Positions 44,894 to 55,629 of a stretch of 64,000 nucleotides of DNA are shown piece after piece; the first letter of the stretch is position 1; each line of letters begins with the position of its first letter. A program made the translations under genes and the position numbers. Source of the stretch: Gracilariopsis chorda (taxonomy: Eukaryota; Rhodophyta; Florideophyceae; Gracilariales; Gracilariaceae); the NCBI GenBank assembly GCA_003194525.1, contig NBIV01000277.1, forward strand, positions 1-64,000. The letters run 5' to 3'. The notes under the pieces were generated by a model, which saw nothing but the letters and a program-made list of their open reading frames with translations, did no database searches and had not been told where the DNA came from.

Positions 44894-45478
44894 GTGCTCG
44901 ACGCCATCATGCTGTGCCTCAAAAGCGTTCAAATGCGCGGGCAGACCATCATTACAACTCCGAGCGTCGTTGACAGGCACGTTTTATCTCAATTCCTTCA
45001 TGCTATTCAATCTTTTCAAGCATTTTCGCTGTTTTTTACAAGCCTTCCCAATAGACGACGCAGTCTCCTTTCGTGTCATATGCAAATCCAAATCAAGCGC
45101 AATCTAATCGCACCCCAACTTGCACAACGTGCGACGTTAGTTCATTCTGCACGCATTGCAAAGAGTACTCGTTTCAAGGGAGCCTCTGCTGAGACCAATC
45201 TGCCATCATGTCGTGTGGAACATGACACACCACCACGAGGCACTGCATGCGACGAAAGAAGACACACACCGCTCATGCCGTTGATGCGCTTGCGTGGGAC
45301 CGGGCTCTCGGATTGTAGTGGCAGCCGCGAGCGCCTTCTTGCGACGCGGTGCGCTGATGGGCTCACGCACACACATCGCGCATGCACACGCGTTCCGGGC
45401 TGTTATTCTCAGATTTCTGTCTTTACGTCGTTGTCCATCTTCGGCCCTCCGTTCACTCACCCGCTCCATGCACCATAG
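44894..45478 (+). CDS. hypothetical ORF, 194 codons, right-arm copy
   Basis: Identical in translation to the left-arm copy (19881-20465). The region is GC-richer than its surroundings, and the frame remains open upstream of the ATG to a TAA near 44772. No domain is recognised. The absence of changes between arms may only reflect the recency of the duplication, so it is not evidence of selection. Confidence 0.3.
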   Translation: MLDAIMLCLKSVQMRGQTIITTPSVVDRHVLSQFLHAIQSFQAFSLFFTSLPNRRRSLLSCHMQIQIKRNLIAPQLAQRATLVHSARIAKSTRFKGASAETNLPSCRVEHDTPPRGTACDERRHTPLMPLMRLRGTGLSDCSGSRERLLATRCADGLTHTHRACTRVPGCYSQISVFTSLSIFGPPFTHPLHAP

Positions 45479-45898
45479 ACGCTAAGCTGCAGGCATTCGA
45501 GTTCGCGCTAATCGTGCTGTCCTCTAGTTCTGTCTTAAGTGCTTTATCTACAAGCTAGATCCTCCGTTACGGATACAGCTTTTGCATGTTAGCGCGATTG
45601 ACTAATTTTTGCACGCCGATCCCTGAAAATTGGACGCCTTGAACGCAGCATTACGCACAGCGCAATAAGTCTTGTTTCATCCCAACCCAAATCAAAGCCA
45701 AGATCTGAACCCACCCGTAGTGTCCATTGCTCTGCTTGCTTTGAAGACTGCTTCCCTGAAAGAACAAGTTGCGCAAGCCTTTCGACCCAAATTGGAAGAC
45801 CTGTTCAAACTGATCTGTGGTGCTATCAGCTGCAGATGGCAATCACAGAGAGTCACGATAACATCTCCAGCGGTGTGGCTTGGGGTCACCACACCGTG

Positions 45899-46008
45899 AG
45901 CGGCCATAGCTCAATCAGTAACCACCTTCTTGTGCTTTTTGTGTGAGCCCAGGTTTCAGCCTTCGAACCCCGACCTGCCACTCTTCCACCCGGTTCACTA
46001 CACTTCGG
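45899..46008 (+). repeat. tRNA-derived SINE, copy 2 (right arm)
   Basis: The counterpart of 19350-19459, in sense orientation here. The head is GAGCGGCCATAGCTCAATCA, the A-box-like element is TAGCTCAATCAG, the B-box-like element CTTCGAACCCCG lies at about 45961-45972, and the tail is CGGTTCACTACAC. Confidence 0.6.
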
Positions 46009-46654
46009 CAAATACAGGGCTCCGGCTTTTGAACGTATTCTAGAAGAGTGAAGTTGACATTAAACCATTTTGAGACGTTGAAGTACAAACGGCAGATTAC
46101 ATACGATAGAACAGCCTGAATGGTATCGAAACGAAGGTATTGCTACCTAGTAGCAGTACACAGGCGGCGAGACAGTTCAATCAAATATAGGGGACAAACC
46201 AGCATAAAAACGCTTCCTTCTAAGAGCAAGCAAAACCTGATTTAGGCATGGTGACTAGTGTAGAAGAGTTAACGCTCGTCAAGTCAGGATTCAAGGTTCA
46301 GCAACTGTGGCGCTATGCACGCATAAGAACGAAGATATACCAAGTGCTGACTTCTCACGCTGTCTGTTGTTCTCGCTTCTTTTTATACTTTTCTATAGAT
46401 GCGTACTGTGTGTGTAGTTCTAGTTCTAACTACAAAAGTACCTCATGTTTGGAACGACCCTCGGTTTTCCAAACCATCCATGTTTAATTTTCCTTAGAAC
46501 GAAGTCTCGTTCTTCTTGCGGTTGGTCACGCTTGAAACAGCGCACAACAAGAAAACGGATGTAGCCATTTGCCAACATTTGGTTGATAGAGGCGTGTACG
46601 GTCAGCGAGGTGCAGATTGAGGACAATATCAGCAGTTAACATGGACAGGCACAT

Positions 46655-46760
46655 GAGCGGCCACAGCTCAGCTGGTAACCACCTTGAGTCCCTTTTACAG
46701 ACTTCCGTGAGGATTAGATCGAGTCCTGCCACTGCCACTCCCCCAGTTCACTACAAGGGG
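46655..46760 (+). repeat. tRNA-derived SINE, copy 1 (right arm)
   Basis: The counterpart of 18600-18705. The head is GAGCGGCCACAGCTCAGCTG, with a B-box-like GATCGAGTCC and the tail CCCCAGTTCACTACAA. The conserved head and tail with a variable middle match the other SINE in this arm. Confidence 0.6.
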
Positions 46761-48425
46761 AAGAAAATAGAGCAGAGCGCCGGATTGCTGCAATAAAAAT
46801 GTCACGGCTGCAGTCTATGGGGAGCCGCAAAACGGGGATTTCACGAGGCTCTTTACTACTATCTGGCGCTGTATGGTGCATTTGCATGCTTAAGCTCGGA
46901 GCTTTTGGCTCTGTGCCGCAGTTCCCCTTCCACAGGAATTTCTCAATATCCTGTTTTCGAGTGGCGCACCGCCCTGCTCTTAAAACCCCGCAGCCGATGA
47001 CGGCCCTTTCAACTCGGCATCAGTCGACCATCAGTTCGCCACTTGTAGTTTGGCAACCTCACAAAGTCCCATCTACATGCCCAGCCCTGGAGAAACCCCA
47101 TAACCTCAGTCTCCAAGGCCCAGTGTGTCAATCACCTCTTCACTAATGCTGTACAACGAAGGCAGTCTGAAATTTGAACTTGCACGTGAACACCTGGTTT
47201 GTGCAGAACCAGCGTCAGAGGAACAAACTGACACCTCCTTAACGTGCACTTCCAATCTCCTAGCGAGGACGAGAAGGGCGGCGTGAGCGACCCCATCGAG
47301 GCTGTGCGCTTGACTGTAGAGAGTCGAAAGGTTGCGACGGAGAAAAAACGCTTCTCAGTTCGATGCCTGTTCATGTACTTGCGTTTGAGTCGTGCGTCTA
47401 TCTTTCAGTACGAATAGAGCGCGTCCTTAATCAGGAGCAAACTCTAAACGGACGCCATCGATGGCTTGCATGGATATCAATGTGTGGTGTGATGATTTTT
47501 CAATTCATCATGCTCTTCAAGTTGCTCGGCTAACCATAGTTGGTTGCTTGCCAACCCCACAGTGGCTCATTTTGTGCATGAATCATCCAGTGGCGCGCTA
47601 TTGGCAGTTGGCGTTCTGTTCTCCGAGGGTGGACAGGACTGCTGCGAGACCAAGGCTCCTGACGTGAGCGGTTCCAACTCGGAGTTCCATCGATATTGAC
47701 GAGCATTGAGAGAAGGTTGCTGACCGGACTCTTGGGAGAGTGTTACCTGTAAGCGTGGATACTGGGGCCTTCATCGATTCTGGAGGTTTGTTTGTGTGAT
47801 AAAGTGGTTCGTTGACCAAACTGCAGTGCTCAGAAGGCGTGATGTGGTTTGTGTCGGACCAGAGACAGACGATTCCTTCGTGTGACGTTGATCGGTATCT
47901 GGAGCTTGTGAGCGGTACGCCGTACGGAAACGCGAAGCCGGTGCAGCCCATCATTGGCCGCACAATCACGTAGGGCGGAGAAGTTCTGAACAAGAGTTGA
48001 AAGTGAGTGATATATGGTGCATAACAGCTATTATGGTTGTCGTTGTCGTAGCACCGTTTGGTTGGTCTGATAAAATGGGAATAAAAACGGAGTTGAACAA
48101 GCACTTCTCTGCTTTTTCTTTGCCAACATGCATTTATGCTCGAGAATGATCACGTGTAGAGCTGCTGAAATGTTTGTAGACTGTCCACCAACATGCGGAT
48201 CATATCGGTTTCCGAATGTTCGTCAGTACAAAAACTGTGCTAAGATTTAGTGCGATATCAACATATTTACGAAACAAAACGTTGAAGTCGTATCTGTTTT
48301 TAAGTTTGCAGACTTGGCAGCTTACACGGAGTACAATATGCAGTGAGTAACTCATACAATTCATTGATTCATTTCTTCCTATGTCACAAGGTCAACAATT
48401 TGTACAAAAAAACACTGGAAACGAG

Positions 48426-48794
48426 CAGCCACAAAGAGTTCTTTCATAGCACATCTCGGGAATTGGGCGTTTGATAAGTACCACGAAGCTAATTATAAGT
48501 AAAAAAGTTTCTGAAGAAATTATTGTGCGTTTTCATATATTTCCATTACTGCGTTTCGTTTTAGGAAGTTGCTATATGAATTCATCGTGCGCTTCGAAAC
48601 AAAACAGATCCGACGAAAGCAATTCTAATGTTTTGTCTAAGAAACGAGAAAATGTACATCAAGCTTTTAGGTTTTAAAAGGTTACCTTTAACCGACATCT
48701 TCTGTTTGTAGAGTTCTGAAAACCAAAAAGATCAATCGATACATACTCAACAGATTTTACGTGTTTTATCAGGTACAAGAACAAGAAAGAAAAA
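48426..48794. other. intergenic region upstream of the kinase
   Basis: AT-rich, and unique relative to the left arm. A 68-codon frame (48471-48677) has no recognisable motif. The last 20 bases before the kinase ATG are purine-rich (AAGAACAAGAAAGAAAAA), a favourable start context. Confidence 0.45.
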
Positions 48795-49643
48795 ATGCCG
48801 GCAACAGACTACTACATTGGCAGAACTGTCAACCAGAGGTGGCGACCAAGTGCTCTGATTGGAGTCGGAGGTTTTGGGTGGGTTTATTCAGCCATCGACC
48901 TCAGCAGTAGGCACAGTTCGGTCGTAATTAAGTTCGCAGAAGCTGATACAGAGGAAGAGTTTCAGGTTTCACTTACATGTTTGCGTACGGAATATGAGTG
49001 TCTCAGGCGTCTAAACCGAGACGTACCTCATCTTCGCGTGCCCACTGTGTACGAGTGGGGTAGCTATGAAGATACTGATTACTTAGTTATGACAAGACTG
49101 GGAGATTCTGTAGAAAGTTCGCTTTTTGCGCGGAGTCGGCCAGCGTCCAATTACAGTATTCTGTATACTTGCAACAAGGTGTTTAACATCCTTCGCCGTC
49201 TGCACGAAAGAAATGTAGCACACGGTGATATAACGCTGCAAAACGTTGTGTTTGGAAGGAGTGGTGACAGAGACAACCTGTATGTCATTGACTTTGGCAG
49301 TTCCCGGCCGGCGCATCCTGATCTAGTCCTAGATGATGTCGCAGAACTGTGCCATTGCATGGTGCTCATGTTTAGAAATGGGGTGGATGGTCTAGTGCCA
49401 GAGAATGAGCGGGGAGGGCTCTTCTTCGACTCATTGACAGCGACGCAGGTGCAAATGATTCGTAGAAATCTGGACAGAGCGTTCGAACAGAGGGCCAGGC
49501 AAGGAACGCCCATTCCGCGGGAGGTTGCTACCATTGTGCGCACGGTGATGTGCGGCAATGGTATAGATCATTCGGAACTAGAGGGCTTGTTCCTGCGCGC
49601 TCTCAATGGCGCGAGCACGCAGAGCAATGCAAGGACACGGTGA
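48795..49643 (+). CDS. CK1/VRK-like protein kinase, intron-less frame of 282 codons
   Basis: A Ser/Thr-type protein kinase domain fills the protein. It has a glycine loop IGVGGFGWVYSA (residues about 22-33), the ATP-binding lysine in VVIKFAE (about 46), the catalytic loop HGDITLQNVVF (about 142-152) and the metal-binding DFG in VIDFGSSRP (about 166-174). HGD in place of HRD and the short C-lobe resemble the CK1/VRK/TTBK group and the Bud32-like outgroup. In that group HGD-type loops remain active, and the catalytic Asp, the Asn (QN) and DFG are all present here. The ATG at 48795 follows a purine-rich leader and precedes the domain directly. The stop sits in CGGTGAGTGC, which would also be a good 5' splice site, so a further exon is possible. 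It lies 370 bases outside the inverted duplication. Confidence 0.8.
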   Translation: MPATDYYIGRTVNQRWRPSALIGVGGFGWVYSAIDLSSRHSSVVIKFAEADTEEEFQVSLTCLRTEYECLRRLNRDVPHLRVPTVYEWGSYEDTDYLVMTRLGDSVESSLFARSRPASNYSILYTCNKVFNILRRLHERNVAHGDITLQNVVFGRSGDRDNLYVIDFGSSRPAHPDLVLDDVAELCHCMVLMFRNGVDGLVPENERGGLFFDSLTATQVQMIRRNLDRAFEQRARQGTPIPREVATIVRTVMCGNGIDHSELEGLFLRALNGASTQSNARTR

Positions 49644-50750
49644 GTGCTTGCGTTCGAGGCCAGGCCTCCTCATTGCCAAATTAATGAAGATAGAAAACAA
49701 ATATTAAAAACGGCATTCAATAGCCACAACCAACTATGAAATCGCGGGTGTACATATGTTTTGTACTTCATTGTTATTGGTAACGTATCTACTGACAAAA
49801 ACGAGACGCTGGACGTGTTGACCAACAAGCGACATTGTTAGTGGGACACGCACTCATCTTCGCCCTAGGCCACGTACTATGGCCCCCTAAGGGCTGCCTG
49901 GTATCCGTACTTAAGCCCCAATAAACTACCCGGAGCTCCCCAAAAGCTCCCGGCAATTGCCTTGTGCCGATAGACTTGGCTCCTTGAAGCGGCTAACCCC
50001 CTTCACCACTCAGCTACGATGAACTTCGCCTCAATTACGGAGGTCACCATGAAAACCGTAAACAAAGCGAACAAAGAAGAAGAAAGCTGCGTGGCATCTT
50101 CACCCCAGTTCGAGCGTTCTAAAAGCAGTGAGATCGGTGCCACTCGACACACGCCGCCCCTTCCCAAATGAGTGCAAAGATTGTAGCTCTCTCTGTGAAG
50201 AAAACAATGCGGTCATCATCGCAGTGCCATTCCTTACGACAGCAGCGCGAGTACATGCGCATTCATTTGCACAACAATCTGTTTCAACACCATGCTGTAC
50301 CTGTTTTAGAAGCATCAGGAAGCTTCAAGAAGCAACTAGAGAGTGCTGTCATCTAGAAAATTCCAGAACCTTTTATAGAAGACAAATGTACAAACATCTT
50401 ATGCATTATGTGAGAAACTCAGTAGAAGGCTTTCCGACCAGTTCATTGGCTTTTCGTCTTCTGAAGAATTCTATTACGAGCTGCTTGGTACAAATAATCT
50501 GTGGCAAGCTACTAGCATCCATACGCAACTCACGAAAATCAGTTCAGAAACAAAACTAACTTTCAATTTTTCTCTTTACCTTAATGTCCTTCTTCTTTGT
50601 TCAATCTTTCAGCTCAACGAGCATGATGTATGTGACGGGAATTCGCATGTACGGGTCAAAGAACACAACTGCACTTCTGTAAGTTGTTTTCAATGCTGTA
50701 TCCATGTATTCTAAACGCTTAATGATCAACACCAGACCACTAATACATTG
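49644..50750. other. intergenic; possible tRNA-related SINE at about 49850-50030 (-)
   Basis: On the minus strand the sequence near 50018 reads GTAGCTGAGTGGTGAAGGGG then TTAGCCGC, like the D-arm/A-box of a type II tRNA. A CCGGGAGC/GCTCCCGG inverted pair follows near 49930-49955. I found no clear B box, so this is only a candidate. A 144-codon plus-strand frame (50128-50559) has no recognisable motif. Confidence 0.3.
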
Positions 50751-51958
50751 CTAATTTTCGCGGCTCTTCCGAATTGCATAACTCGTTTGGGATACCTTTG
50801 CTCTCTTAGTAGTACTTCTATAATGCGGATTCACCTGAACATTGTTACGTGGCGGAGAAGTAGGCCCTACACTAAAATTGCTCTTCTTATACCCTTCTTT
50901 GAAGCTGTTTGAAAGCATGGATGCTAGGTTGCGCAGAGAATTTTGATCCAAAGTGGATAGCATGTTAAGCACCTTCTGAGCATCTGCATTCACGACATTC
51001 TTATGACTTTGAGTATGAGCTTCGTTCAGTTCCAGACCAGGAACTGCATCGGATTTCTTTGGCGATTATTTCGATTTATGAAGTATCATTGTCTCCTAAC
51101 GAACTTCCTGTGCTTCAGGAATGTGTACGGAGTCTTGAATATGAACTTTTTCCTCCATTTCGAAAAGAGTGTCATCGATCTCTCCAACTTTTGGCACAGC
51201 CGTGTTTCGGGAGGTACTCTTCATAAGTTCTGCACGACTGCAAAGTGATCTGTTTGCTGTAAAAATGTCTTCGGAAGTATGGATTGGAGCAATGGATTCG
51301 TTCTGGTTCTGTTGCGCACGACTTCAGCCAATGTTGGTTTGGTTCCGTTCATGGTGATCGGTCTCGCTACTATTCCTTTTCTTCCCTACTTTGCACTTGC
51401 TATTGGAGTTCGTTTTCAATGTGGTCTTCTGTATAGTATAAGTGCGCTGTTGAGTGAGCATACGAGTGGCCCAGTGATTAGATACCTGCGAGAAGACAGC
51501 AAGCTCTGGCTTTCTAGCTGTCTCCTGAAGGACGTGCTCTCCTCGCTTTTTGTCCATGTTGTATATTTCATTCCATCTTTTCTCTTCCCAACCAGCGTCA
51601 GGCTTGAGTCGCAGCACCGTCTCAATAGCTTTCATGGCGTCAGATTTGAGACGATTGTCGGGAATTTCACTTGGAAACTCAAGGTACAATGGTCCGGGAT
51701 CACGATTGTTCCGGAAAGCTATATCGCTTATACATTTGTTACGTTGCAGAATTGCCATGCGTAGGGATTTGGTGACATTAGTGCATCATTTGGTGTCCTT
51801 TCCCTGCACCGGACTTGGAATTGGATCAAGCTTCGGATGAAACAATACTGCAGCAAGGTTTCTATGACCAAGGCTCGAAGCTCTCTAATCTCACGTTGTT
51901 GATCATCCAGTTTGGCAAGTACAAGTGACTGAAATTGTCGTGTGCTTAAGGTGTTCAT
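50751..51958 (-). pseudogene. unidentified ORF set divergent to the CACTA-like transposase
   Basis: On the minus strand three frames follow one another: 51958-51728 (MNTLSTRQFQSLVLAKLDD, coiled-coil-like), 51758-51324 (an overlapping frame with KRWNEIYNMDKKRGEHVLQ) and 50993-50751 (basic C-terminus). The frame change in the overlap at 51728-51758 could be an intron or a frameshift. Composition is coding-like throughout. The position, divergent from the transposase and about 0.5 kb away, would suit the second (TnpA-like) protein of a CACTA-type transposon. It could also be an unrelated host gene. No family is recognised. Confidence 0.4.
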
Positions 51959-52432
51959 TTTTAAGAATCAGATTCAGTCAGTTGTGAAAGTCGAAGCGAG
52001 GGATGCGGCGCCAGAGAAATGGATCGAAGTTGAGAAGCCGTGAAGTTCATATATATGCCCTGTTTTCTGGAGTATGGTGTATAGTTTCGTTTCGCTACGA
52101 TATCCGCCAAATTTCTTTGCATTTCTCTGGCGCGATGCTCATTGGTATTCTTTACTTTAATGTTGAAAAGAAGCATGATGACCAAGTTCATTAGACCTCG
52201 AGTGTGACTACAGTTCAACTTTCTTAATGGTTCGACCCAGTGTCTCAAGATATGCTTGTCCACCTTGCTTCAAATGTCGTTGTACACTCGAAAAACAAGT
52301 GTCAAGGACAACGATGCTATCGCATGGCAGAAAGGCGAATGAGAAACGGCGCATACTTCGGCTTCAGTGTATTGATGGGGTCCTAAGGCTCCAGCTGATT
52401 ACGAGATATTTCAGTTTTCTCAATTCGAACCA

Positions 52433-54954
52433 GTGGCAGCGGATCTCGTTCAGCCCTCTGCATTCGAAGAAAACGAAGTCATTGAATCTAACGCCCACAA
52501 TACCGGAACAACGGTCTGTGATGCTCTTCTTCACAGCGACATAAGTCATCCCTTGAATGTTAATGATGATCAAGCAGAGTTTGGGTCTCTAGTAGTGGAA
52601 CGTGGTGTTCAACAGGAAGGAAATCGTGATGATAAAAAACATGAACTCTTCCTTGATCTCCATGTAATAGACTTGACGGCGACAAACTCCTGTTCCCTTG
52701 TTGATCAATCTGATGGCAGCCCGCAAGAAGATAAAAGCTTCGAAGATACGGTGACGGAAGAAGCCGAAGCAGAAGAGGGAGTTAACCAAGGAGCCGAGAA
52801 GTATGGATGCTGGAAAGATGGTTCAATTGTTCCGGAGAACGGTTCAAGGAGGAAAGCAATTGTTTTAGGATGGATCAGCGACAACTACAGTTGGATCCGT
52901 TTCAGTGATCTGTGGAGGATTCCCGAAGCTGGGATGGATGATATTATGAGAACCATTGAATCGCCTCTTAAAATATGGAAAGCTGTAGCAGACAACTTAA
53001 TATTTTTCTCTGGTCTGGGTCAGATAGCAGAGATATATGAAATATGTAAGAAACACATGGCTCTTGTGCCCAGCTTTGGCAATCATGCTGCAAAGATTTC
53101 CTGTTCTGAATGTGGAGCAGAACAACCAGCCTCCAAGACAGGGTCTAGAACGCCTTCTTACTTCTACCACCTTCCTCTCCTACCGCGTTTCGAAATGATT
53201 GTCCAGAATGAGAGTCTGTGCACCGCACTCTACCAGTATCGTAAGAATACTGTGAACAAACCAGGGTGGAACCTCGACTATTTTGATGGGAGGCAATTCA
53301 AACGATTATGCACAATGTATGGGGTGAACATAATCTTGATAATGACATATTTCTGGCTGTCAGTGCCGATGGCTTCCAGCCCTTTAAGAATCGTCAGGAG
53401 GACGAACGGTCAATCGCAACCATCAACTTCAATTTGCATCCGAGTCAGCGGTATAAGCGTCGGAACGTTCTTCCCCTCGGCTTTGTTCCGGGACCTCGAG
53501 AACTTGGTAAGCTTCACTCCTTTCTACAACCACTAATAAATGAACTTATACGAATGCCCTCAGACGGTTTTCCTATGAAGTTCTATGACGGAATCATTCG
53601 TAAGGTTCGCGTGCACTTGATATACATTTCCCGTGATCAGCCCGCCGTCTCTAAGCTTATCCAGGGCGTATATTATCGTACCACTGGAGGAGGAGGTCAC
53701 TATTACTACCCGCCAACAGTCCGAGAAAACGAAACAGGAGAAACCAAACGCTTGTTTGACATCAGAAATCTTCCGCACCGTGCGACACAGCAAACAACCG
53801 AAACGATTGGAAAACTCTCATCTGCCAATTCTACTGAGCGGGCGAGAATCAGAAACGAGACTGGAATACGCTCTGGTAGTATTTTCTTCACCCTACCTCT
53901 GGCTGATCCACATAGAATTGCTTCGGGATTTGGGCCATACGCTTTCTTTCCGCACGACGTAATGCATCTATTCTACAACATACAGAGGGAATTAATATGT
54001 CTATGGTTATCAATGCCTAATGAGTCATTCTTTCTTCAACAAAGGGTAGTGGAAGAAGTGGATGTGGAGCCTACTAACTGGGGCTATTCTATATCAGGGC
54101 AGCTTACGCCAAAGCCACGGCTAATTTCTGATTTTCGAAGGTGGAAAGCCGCTGATCACAAGGCATTTTCACTGAACTTTGCGCTGATTATTTTGGATAG
54201 AGTCTTCTCTGAGCAGGATCTTAACGGCTTAGAACTACTAGTGAAGGTGATTGATATCTCTTTTCGTACGGCAGTGAGAGACACCGATGTACAGACCTTG
54301 TGTGATATCGCTACCAAGTATTTCGACCACTTTGAGCAAAAGTACTACAGATAATCAGCAGAGCGTACAAATCTATGCAAGTCCATATTTCATATCCTAC
54401 TTTACCTTGTACATTGTCTCAGAAACTATGGGCCACTCAGGGGGGTTTCCCAGTATTGGAACGAAGGGTATATCGGATGGGTTAATCAAAGATCGAACGC
54501 GAGAACGAATATGGCACGGTCAATGTTTAAATCTTGCTTATTTTTGGAGTCTGTTAAACTGTTCTAATGCCTGCCTTTCAAAGAAAATGGTAACGAACAA
54601 AAAGAATCAGTACCAGAAGGCTCATTTAATGTTCTCGGCCCTTCTAGGGATGTACACCTGCACTCTTTCGGTGACAAAGGGAAATCGTTCCGACAGCTCC
54701 TCGTAAGTTATCCTGTGAGGAAGTACGGAAGCGATGTGGGTGAAGAGGGAATCAATATACTGACGCAAAGAAAATGCCAGAATCAATTTCAAACATTCGA
54801 AGTCATTGTCGACTTCGATTCACTGGGGTGCACGGTGAAGAAACGGCTCATGTTCTTTCAAGAAAGTCTTATAGTCGCCGCGATTTTCATTATGTTGCCG
54901 TACAGATGGAGTGAAATGTTGTCTCCAAAGCAGATGTTTACTATGGACGTTTAG
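52433..54954 (+). pseudogene. CACTA/Plavaka-like (tnp2-type) DDE transposase
   Basis: The first frame (52433-53536) has an acidic N-terminus, then a C-x2-C element (CSECGAEQP) leading into FYHLPLLPRFEMIVQN, the classic entry to tnp2 cores. The second frame (from 53308) has AVSADGFQPFKN (first catalytic Asp), LPLGFVPGPRELGKLHSFLQ, HLIYISRDQPAVSKLIQG (second Asp candidate) and FFPHDVMHLFYNIQRELICL, equivalent to the LDVMHIEKN block. A +/-1 shift separates the frames near 53300. A TAA at 54352-54354 separates the core from a matching C-terminal region (KSIFHILLYLVHCLRNYGPL). The protein is therefore broken at least twice. Terminal repeats and target duplication were not found. Confidence 0.75.
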
Positions 54955-55627
54955 AAATACCGCAGTTTGAACTGAAATGGTGTCCCCCCACCTTACAAGA
55001 ATAATTTCCATCGAAGTATATTGTTCCAGTTCTAGACTCGGCTGTCAACCTCAATGTGGGAAAGCAATCGCAGATGTAATCCAACGGTTCCATCAATGTA
55101 TCATTCAAACAGAAATCAATGGAGGACGTGGAAATCATACGAAGACTGATTGGCGTAGTTGAGCACCAATCACCGACACCCAGCCGTGATATTCATTTGG
55201 GTGGTCGTAGAACGTAAGGTTACTTTGTAGATACCCTTGCTCGAGCACATGGACTAACTGATCAAGGCTCTGCTACTGTAGATGGAATCAACCGACAATT
55301 GCGAGGTGTTTTTGGACAAACAAAACTCTTGATTGTGAGAGAAGAACAGATGATTGTTGATGCCAAATTTTTCTTGCGGAATCAGCGACGAAATCACCTC
55401 TGATCGCGCGTGCAATAGTAATGTAGAATTGTTTTGTAAAAATTGGTACTCTAGCACCCTACGAAGGTGAGACAAAAAGTTCTTGTAGCTCAGAACGTTG
55501 TCAGAAATTTGAGAAGGGGTATGAAGAAAGTGAGCGCTTGAACCAAAATATTACAACAGTAAACCACCTTACATCTGACATGTGAAGTATGCGCTAACAA
55601 AAATCTCCACTTATTTTCATACCTGAA
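54955..55627. other. unassigned sequence between the CACTA-like and gypsy remnants
   Basis: No convincing ORF or RNA gene. It probably contains the 3' end of the CACTA-like element, but I could not identify a terminal inverted repeat. Confidence 0.4.
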
Positions 55628-55629
55628 AT

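Larger units (their letters stand above)
41279..48425 (-). repeat. right arm of giant inverted duplication
   Basis: The reverse complement of 16933-24081. It starts inside Helitron unit C and ends at AACACTGGAAACGAG (48411-48425), which on the left is the first codons of the pogo transposase. After 48425 the two sides are unrelated. Because the Helitron array continues without a break into the spacer on this side but is cut on the left, this right copy is probably the parental one for the Helitron part. Confidence 0.95.

Noticed and set aside
50128-50559. 144-codon ORF downstream of the kinase as a gene or as the kinase's last exon
   Set aside because: No motif and a Cys/Ser-rich composition typical of chance frames. 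No acceptor site that I could link with confidence to the donor-like site at the kinase stop.
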